A DNA stretch of 36,412 nt from Desulfovibrio sp. MES5 (GTDB lineage Bacteria > Desulfobacterota > Desulfovibrionia > Desulfovibrionales > Desulfovibrionaceae), in the NCBI RefSeq assembly GCF_002237645.1, contig NZ_MJUZ01000025.1, positions 1 to 36,412 on the forward strand. Direction: 5' to 3'. Within the stretch, counting starts at the first letter, position 1, and each line of letters begins with the position of its first letter. The notes beneath the pieces were generated by a model. The model had not been told where the DNA came from. It saw only the letters and a list, made by a program, of their open reading frames with translations, and did not search any database. Positions 33,145 through 36,412 of the stretch are shown in pieces. A program made the position numbers and the translations under genes.

Positions 33145-34739
33145 CTACGGAACGGTTCCGGCTAGCGGAACAATCCTCCACACAGGCAACGCCAGACGAA
33201 CCTAGGCGCAGCAGCCACGGGCGCGACGCCGCGCAGCGTGCCGGCGGCGGTGGACGTCTGTTGATTATTGATGATGAACGCATGGCCCGCGCAAACCTCG
33301 CGCGCGCGCTGGAGCGCGGCGGGCACGAATCGGCTCAGGCGGGCAGCGGCGAAGAAGGGCTGAAACTGCTGGCCGAGCAGGATATTGATGTGGTCATCAC
33401 CGATATCGCCATGGCTGGCATGAACGGCATGGAGGTGCTCAAGGCGGTGCGCTCCAGCAAGCCGGATGTGGAAGTTATCATGGTCACGGGCTACCCAATG
33501 ATTGAAAGCGCTGTGGAAGCCATGCGGCTCGGGGCGTTTCATTATCTGGCAAAGCCGTATTCGCTTGAAGAAGCGCGCATACTGGTGGCGCGAGCGCTGG
33601 AAAAGCGCCGCCTGCGGCAGCAGGTCGTGCAAATGCGCGCCCAGCTTGAGGCCAGCGGCACCGTGCCCGAGATGGTGGGCGCATCGCCAGCCATGTGCGG
33701 ACTGCGGCAGGCGCTCATGCGTCTGGCCCCCACCGATGTGGCCGTGCTGCTTCAGGGCGAAACGGGCACTGGCAAGGAACTGGCGGCCCGCACCATGCAC
33801 GCCCAGAGCCAGCGGGCGCGACGACGTTTTCTGGCGATCAACTGCGGCGCGCTGTCGCCAGAGCTGCTTGAAAGCGAACTTTTCGGGCATGAACAAGGGG
33901 CGTTTTCCGGCGCTGTGCGGCGCAAGGAAGGGCTCTTTGAGGCCGCCAGCGGCGGCACGCTCTTTCTGGACGAAATTGGCGAAATGCCCGCAGGCATGCA
34001 GGTCAAACTGCTGCGCGTGCTTCAGGAACAGACCCTGCGCCGCGTGGGCGGCACGGTGGACATACCCGTGGACGTACGCATCATCGCCGCCACCAACCGC
34101 AACCTCAAGGAAGAGGTGGAGGCAGGGCGCTTTCGCCGTGACCTGTACTACCGCGTGGCGGTGGTGACGCAGGAACTGCCGTCCCTGCGCAGCAGGGTTG
34201 AGGACATCCCCATGCTGGCGCGGTTCTTTCTTGCGCGACTGGCTGAGCAGGGCGGGGCTGCGCCGCTGGATATCGACGATTCCGCCCTTGATGCGCTGCG
34301 GCAGTATCCCTTCCCCGGCAACGTGCGCGAACTTGCCAATATTCTGGAGCGGGCGGCGGTGTTCTGCCCGCCGGGCGGCAGCATAGGGCTGTCGCACTTG
34401 CCGCCGGAAGTCTCCGAGGCGGGCCTGCGTCCTACTATGCCTGCTTCTGCCGCGCCATCCGCCACGAGTACGCGCCAGGCAAATGTCGCACCTGCCATTT
34501 CCGCCGCGCCCGTGATGGCTGAGACGCAGGCGTCGCCCGCGCCCCCTGTATCCTCTGCGCCTCCTGCGCCTCAGCACGAGCAAAAGCAGGATGGCCCGCT
34601 GGTTCCACTGGCAGAGATGGAAAAGCAGCACATTCTCCGCGCTCTTGAACTGGCTGGCGACAACCGCACCCTGGCTGCCGACATGCTAGGCATCAGCCGT
34701 TCCTCCCTGTGGCGCAAGCTCAGGGAATACGGCGTGTAG
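33141..34739 (+). CDS. NtrC-family sigma-54 response regulator
   Basis: 532 aa. A low-complexity N-terminal extension (1-38) precedes a receiver domain (about 39-155; IIDDE, phospho-acceptor Asp88 in [17 protein letters not shown]). The AAA+ domain (about 178-405) has Walker A GETGTGKE and Walker [13 protein letters not shown]. The sigma-54-contacting loop is GAFSGA at 253-258 instead of the usual GAFTGA. A flexible Ala/Pro-rich linker (about 430-485) leads to a Fis-type helix-turn-helix ([20 protein letters not shown]). It overlaps the kinase gene by four bases. Likely targets are the two sigma-54-type promoters at 31434 and 35913; this is inferred. Confidence 0.92.
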   Translation: MTTERFRLAEQSSTQATPDEPRRSSHGRDAAQRAGGGGRLLIIDDERMARANLARALERGGHESAQAGSGEEGLKLLAEQDIDVVITDIAMAGMNGMEVLKAVRSSKPDVEVIMVTGYPMIESAVEAMRLGAFHYLAKPYSLEEARILVARALEKRRLRQQVVQMRAQLEASGTVPEMVGASPAMCGLRQALMRLAPTDVAVLLQGETGTGKELAARTMHAQSQRARRRFLAINCGALSPELLESELFGHEQGAFSGAVRRKEGLFEAASGGTLFLDEIGEMPAGMQVKLLRVLQEQTLRRVGGTVDIPVDVRIIAATNRNLKEEVEAGRFRRDLYYRVAVVTQELPSLRSRVEDIPMLARFFLARLAEQGGAAPLDIDDSALDALRQYPFPGNVRELANILERAAVFCPPGGSIGLSHLPPEVSEAGLRPTMPASAAPSATSTRQANVAPAISAAPVMAETQASPAPPVSSAPPAPQHEQKQDGPLVPLAEMEKQHILRALELAGDNRTLAADMLGISRSSLWRKLREYGV

Positions 34740-34829
34740 CCCTGGCTGACATCAGGCTTTGCTGCAGCGACACCGGAAATTGCCGGGGGCCGCTTTGTCA
34801 TATCGGGGCAAAGCGCAGATATGCGGCGA

Positions 34830-35010
34830 GATCAGATTGCCTTTGAAACACTTCATATTTTGATTTGCCATTCTGCCCCAAATGCGATCTTCGGCTGGAT
34901 TCACGCCATGTTGCGGCGCGCTGCGCTGGCGTGCAGCGTCAGAGCATTTGACTTTTTTCAAAGGCAAGATGCGCTGGATCAGATTGCCGTGAAATGCCTC
35001 ATATTTTTCA
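34830..35010 (+). repeat. Two-copy direct repeat in the gap after the regulator
   Basis: GATCAGATTGCC, then a variable few bases, TGAAA and a TCATATTTT end, occurs at about 34830-34862 and again at 34977-35010. The 543-bp gap 34740-35282 contains no credible gene. Confidence 0.55.
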
Positions 35011-35083
35011 AAGATAAAAAGCTCTGTAATTTTTCCAGGCGAAGCGCCGCGTAAGGACGAAACCTTGGCGCTGGCACAAAATA

Positions 35084-35115
35084 AAAAATCCCTGAAAGGA
35101 CATTCAGGGATTTTT
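35084..35115. terminator. Bidirectional intrinsic terminator
   Basis: A 13-bp stem (AAAAATCCCTGAA and its complement) around a six-base loop, with T5 on either strand. It lies downstream of the response regulator. Confidence 0.8.
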
Positions 35116-35193
35116 CGCTGTAGCTCCGTTACCACGCCAGGAGGCCGTGCGGCCTTCAGCTGGTGAACAGCGCCGCCCATTCCCCATTAAAAA

Positions 35194-35232
35194 GATTTTC
35201 CGGCCCCGGCGCCTGCCAGGGGCCGGAAAATC
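35194..35232 (-). terminator. Terminator of the TPR gene
   Basis: A perfect 14-bp stem (GATTTTCCGGCCCC and its complement) around an 11-base loop. On the minus strand it is followed by TTTTTAAT, 50 bp beyond the TPR stop codon. Confidence 0.75.
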
Positions 35233-35282
35233 ATGTGGGGAGGGGAGTATGTTTTGGCAGCGGCCTGGCCCGGGGGCCATAG

Positions 35283-35846
35283 CTACGCGGCCATTGTGTC
35301 GAAAAGTTCTTTGGCGTTGTTGTTGGCGGGGTTAGCGCCAAGCACAGTTTCCAGATGCTGGCGGGCATCGTCGCTGCGGCCAAGGTAAATAAGGCATCCG
35401 GCCAGGGTCACGCGAACGGCTTCGGCTTCAACACCGGTGCGCAGGGTGTCTTCCAGATGGGGCAGCACGCTTTCAACGCGGTCCAGCTGATAGGCTTCAC
35501 GCACAAGGCAGTTCAGGGCGATGATGTTTTCGGGGTTTTTGTTCATGGCGCGGGAGAAGTAGTCAAAAGCGCCTTCGTGCTGGCCCTGTTCCATAAGAAC
35601 CAGGCCGATGCCGCACAGGGCCTTGTCGGTCTCTTCAACTGCGGCGGCCTTTTGGTAAAGAACCAGCGCCTTGTCAAGCTCGGAGCGCTGCACGGCCACA
35701 GTGGCCAGGCCCATGTACGGGGCTGCGCTCTGGGTGTTGCTGTTGGCGGCCTTGCGGTAATATTCTTCAGCCTTGTCAAAGTCGCCCATGAACAGGTAGC
35801 ATTCGCCCAATTCTTTATTGATTTCGTAATCCAGTTGATTGCTCAT
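35283..35846 (-). CDS. Tetratricopeptide-repeat protein
   Basis: 187 aa, all-helical in appearance. TPR units can be traced as GECYLFMGDFDKAEEYYRKA (about 14-33), GLATVAVQRSELDKALVLYQKA, GIGLVLMEQGQHEGAFDYFSRA and a less regular C-terminal pair (LAGCLIYLGRSDDARQHLETVL). There is no signal peptide or membrane segment, so it is probably a cytoplasmic protein-binding scaffold. GGGGAGG lies six bases before the ATG. It is convergent with the response regulator and has a near-consensus sigma-54 promoter and IHF site upstream, which is unusual for such a protein and suggests a regulated role. Confidence 0.87.
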   Translation of the reverse strand: MSNQLDYEINKELGECYLFMGDFDKAEEYYRKAANSNTQSAAPYMGLATVAVQRSELDKALVLYQKAAAVEETDKALCGIGLVLMEQGQHEGAFDYFSRAMNKNPENIIALNCLVREAYQLDRVESVLPHLEDTLRTGVEAEAVRVTLAGCLIYLGRSDDARQHLETVLGANPANNNAKELFDTMAA

Positions 35847-35912
35847 TTTTTCCTCCCCAACTGAGGCTGGTTTGCTAAGACACAGAATGCGCCTTTGGCT
35901 TGCCCCCTGTTA

Positions 35913-35929
35913 TGCACTGCGCGTGCCAA
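35913..35929 (-). promoter_or_regulatory. Sigma-54 promoter of the TPR gene
   Basis: On the minus strand TTGGCACGCGCAGTGCA: a perfect -24 block TTGGCACG, and -12 GTGCA with the required GC, with GG and GC ten bases apart. The predicted transcript has a leader of about 55 bases. Confidence 0.75.
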
Positions 35930-35947
35930 TTATGAATTGTGCAAGCA

Positions 35948-35960
35948 AATCAGCATATTG
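35948..35960 (+). promoter_or_regulatory. IHF-binding site
   Basis: AATCAGCATATTG matches WATCARNNNNTTR at all positions. It lies 18 bp upstream of the -24 element, where DNA bending helps a distant activator contact sigma-54 polymerase. Confidence 0.55.
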
Positions 35961-36085
35961 TTTTTTTGATACAAGGGGGACTGTGGGGAGGCGGCAAAGG
36001 CCGCCGCGCAAAAAACGCCAAAAAGCCGCCACTGACGGGGCGGGCGGCAGATTTTGCCGCCAGATTTTGCCAGCAGATGCGTAAA

Positions 36086-36114
36086 AAGCCTTTTGCCACA
36101 GGGGCAAAAGGCTT
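36086..36114 (-). terminator. Intrinsic terminator
   Basis: AAGCCTTTTGCC, a five-base loop, GGCAAAAGGCTT. A run of T residues follows on the minus strand, so it would stop transcription entering from the right before the TPR promoter region. Confidence 0.6.
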
Positions 36115-36249
36115 CAGGCCATGCAAAGTCAGGCAAGGTCAGGTCAGGCAAGATGCCCTTTGAAATGGTGTGGCCTCTGTAAGGGCTGTCTCTCTTCTCG
36201 CTTCAGATAGAAAAACACTGGAAGCGTAGTACCCTGCCATGCCCTTTAC

Positions 36250-36269
36250 GGCGTTTAACCACGCAGATA
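36250..36269 (+). repeat. Second copy of a dispersed 20-mer
   Basis: GGCGTTTAACCACGCAGATA differs at one base from 11503-11522. A looser similarity continues (GACGGGCGACTGC against GGCGGGCGTCTGC). The stretch 36115-36412 contains no gene. Confidence 0.55.
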
Positions 36270-36307
36270 CACGGCGTTGATGTTAACTCGACGGGCGACT
36301 GCACACA

Positions 36308-36345
36308 GCCTCCAGGGCTTTTCAATATTGAAAAGCCCTGGAGGC
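36308..36345. other. Perfect 38-bp palindrome
   Basis: Two 19-base arms (GCCTCCAGGGCTTTTCAAT and complement) meet at AATATT without a loop. It lies 13 bp before repeat copy C. A terminator or cruciform is possible; no long T run follows. Confidence 0.6.
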
Positions 36346-36358
36346 ATAGTAAAATACG

Positions 36359-36412
36359 AAAAGAGTTTTAGGGGGTGGGGGCGTGGGGGAGGGACCCTTT
36401 TGCAAAAGGTTC
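36359..36412 (-). repeat. Dispersed palindrome + G-tract repeat, copy C
   Basis: This is the reverse orientation of copies A and B: AAAAGAGTTTTA, then four G-runs separated by A, T or CGT, then GGGACCCTTTTGCAAAAGG. The palindrome differs in its last bases, where the window stops. Confidence 0.8.

Noticed and set aside
33162..34631. 489-codon minus-strand frame opposite the response regulator
   Set aside because: Antisense to receiver, AAA+ and Fis domains; His/Arg-rich shadow translation.

Overview
The window looks like chromosomal DNA of a sulfate-reducing bacterium of the Desulfovibrio group. This is inferred from family knowledge, since no search was run. Pointers are the GC-rich codon use, a bacterial STT3/PglB oligosaccharyltransferase with a WWDWG motif (reported from Desulfovibrio), a menaquinone-type UbiD decarboxylase, a TSUP (TauE/SafE) anion exporter with a sigma-54 two-component system, and many structured intergenic repeats. 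No phage, integrase, transposase, CRISPR array, rRNA or tRNA gene was seen. Copies of one palindrome-plus-G-tract repeat lie at both ends in opposite orientation and once in the middle, so the window may be a contig that broke at a dispersed repeat.

Left part (1-7.1 kb, minus strand): rnr and murJ overlap by one base and are followed at 22 bp by four tandem copies of an unrecognised small membrane protein. These are separated by nearly identical 96-bp spacers, and the third copy has an in-frame stop. The array is visibly less GC-rich than its neighbours and ends at a strong bidirectional terminator. At 7.1-12.5 kb follow a Bax inhibitor-1 family protein, a periplasmic cyclophilin, ruvC with mlaE, and a SPOR-domain membrane protein. 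These are separated by repeat-rich gaps, including a 159-bp MITE-like element.

Middle part (12.5-28.8 kb): argS and fabD on the minus strand; rsmG and STT3/pglB on the plus strand; rlmH and tsaC head-to-head with start codons sharing one CATG; a MarR regulator and a SAM methyltransferase on the minus strand with identical palindromic operators; then on the plus strand a Nudix hydrolase, a UbiD-type decarboxylase, glutamine-dependent NAD synthetase, class II fructose bisphosphatase (glpX), an exported hypothetical protein and a V4R-domain protein.

Right part (28.8-36.4 kb): about 1 kb of non-coding repeats, then a likely regulatory unit. A membrane histidine kinase and an NtrC-type response regulator are divergent from a small membrane protein plus TSUP exporter that carry a sigma-54-like promoter. 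A TPR protein convergent with the regulator has a near-consensus -24/-12 promoter with a consensus IHF site upstream. The regulator may control both promoters, which is inference.

The best candidates for something undescribed are the tandem membrane-protein array beside the lipid II flippase gene, the MarR/methyltransferase regulon with a probable leaderless marR, and the sigma-54 unit around the TSUP exporter.
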